Origin: Rhodospira sp.
GTDB lineage: Bacteria > Pseudomonadota > Alphaproteobacteria > Rhodospirillales > Rhodospirillaceae
Direction: 5' to 3'
Assembly (NCBI GenBank): GCA_028277295.1
Contig: JANQGN010000317.1
Location: forward strand, 1 to 5,109
Length of the DNA: 5,109 nt
A program made the position numbers and the translations under genes. Below the pieces are notes generated by a model that was not told the origin of the DNA, did no database searches, and saw only the letters and a list, made by a program, of their open reading frames with translations. Below are positions 4,510 to 5,109 of the stretch, piece by piece; the first letter of the stretch is position 1; each line of letters starts with the position of its first letter.

Positions 4510-5109
4510 ATGACCGATCCCTTCGACCTCATGGACGAGCCGCCGCCCTTCGTCCCCAGTGACCCGGTGGCGGCCGACCCACCCCACTGGCTGGCGGGCC
4601 TGAACCCGGAGCAGCGTCGCGCCGTGGAAGCCACCGAGGGCCCGGTCTTGGTGCTGTCCGGGGCCGGTACCGGCAAGACCCGGGTGCTGACCACCCGCGT
4701 CGCCCACATCCTCCACCAGGGGCTGGCCCAGCCCTGGCGGGTACTGGCGGTGACCTTCACCAACCGCGCCGCCCGGGAGATGCGCGAGCGACTCGGGGCC
4801 ATGATCGGCCCCATGGCGGAAAGCGTCTGGCTGGGCACCTTCCACGCGCTGTCCCTGCGCATCCTGCGCCGCCACACCGGTCTGGCGGGCCTGCGTGACG
4901 GATTCACCATCCTGGACGCCGACGACCAGTTGCGCCTGTTGAAACAGATTATGGAGGCCCAGGGTCTGGACACGCGCCGGGACCCGCCCAAGGCAGCCAT
5001 GTCCCTGATTCAGCGCTGGAAGGATCGCGGCCTGACCCCCGACCGGGTGCCCGCCGAGGATGCCCGGGGCATCGCCGGGCGCCGGGCGCTGGACCTGTAC
5101 GGCCGCTAC
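4510..5109 (+). CDS. uvrD: UvrD/PcrA/Rep-type superfamily 1 DNA helicase (N-terminal 200 residues, cut by window end)
   Basis: This is the start of an ATP-dependent 3'-5' DNA helicase of the kind acting in nucleotide excision and mismatch repair and in clearing replication obstacles. After an acidic, Pro-rich leader (about 1-28) come the Q motif LNPEQRRAVE (31-40), the ATP-binding Walker A GAGTGKTRVL (51-60), motif Ia VTFTNRAAREMRERL (81-95) and motif Ib-type GTFHALSLRILRRH (109-122). LDADDQLRLLKQI (135-147) and IQRWKDRGLTP (167-177) are further UvrD-like segments. These lie in domain 1A and the beginning of 1B. Family members are about 700-800 residues, so roughly three quarters is outside the window; later motifs (II to VI) cannot be checked. 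AGGA at 4499-4502 stands 7 nt before ATG 4510, supporting that start over ATG 4531. I chose the symbol uvrD over pcrA or rep by general resemblance; the three cannot be separated on this part. Confidence 0.93.
   Translation, partial: MTDPFDLMDEPPPFVPSDPVAADPPHWLAGLNPEQRRAVEATEGPVLVLSGAGTGKTRVLTTRVAHILHQGLAQPWRVLAVTFTNRAAREMRERLGAMIGPMAESVWLGTFHALSLRILRRHTGLAGLRDGFTILDADDQLRLLKQIMEAQGLDTRRDPPKAAMSLIQRWKDRGLTPDRVPAEDARGIAGRRALDLYGRY

Noticed and set aside
4311..5000. Minus-strand frames opposite the helicase gene, considered as a HigB partner
   Set aside because: No RelE-like sequence pattern, and they are antisense to the helicase motifs.
1..5109. CRISPR array or insertion sequence
   Set aside because: No regularly spaced direct repeats, no transposase frame and no terminal inverted repeats with target duplication were seen.

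Overview
The window is GC-rich and densely coded, with GC-biased third codon positions. It looks like chromosomal DNA from a proteobacterium. The form of the permease pair and of the UvrD N-terminus suggests a high-GC alphaproteobacterium, perhaps Rhodospirillales-like. This placement is inference from protein flavour, not from a database search.

Layout, left to right. (1) Positions 1-3101 hold the end of an ABC importer operon on the plus strand. It contains the C-terminal 263 residues of a family-5 (peptide/oligosaccharide-type) solute-binding protein, a DppB/OppB-type permease, and a DppC/OppC-type permease that overlaps it by 4 bp (ATGA). The binding-protein gene is separated from the permeases by about 100 bp of overlapping palindromes, which may set unequal expression. 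No ATPase gene follows, so the energising subunits must be upstream or elsewhere. (2) Positions 3102-3409 are a 308-bp gap without a convincing gene. It holds a GTAG-headed imperfect palindrome resembling a REP element, small inverted repeats, and a set of strong hairpins, two of which share one arm and so cannot form together. (3) Positions 3410-3835 encode a small four-helix membrane protein of the DUF6524 type behind a near-perfect Shine-Dalgarno. (4) Positions 3854-4174, minus strand, convergent with the previous gene, encode a HigA/VapI-type antitoxin or regulator with no HigB toxin gene beside it. (5) Positions 4175-4509 are a divergent, hairpin-rich, non-coding region. (6) Positions 4510-5109 encode the first 200 residues of a UvrD/PcrA/Rep superfamily 1 DNA helicase, cut by the window edge.

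The binding protein and two permeases form one functional unit: solute capture in the periplasm and passage through the inner membrane. The three remaining genes have no evident link to the importer or to each other. I see no clear evidence of a new multi-gene system. The points most worth a second look are the mutually exclusive hairpins at 3234-3296, the orphan HigA, and the uncharacterised DUF6524 membrane protein.
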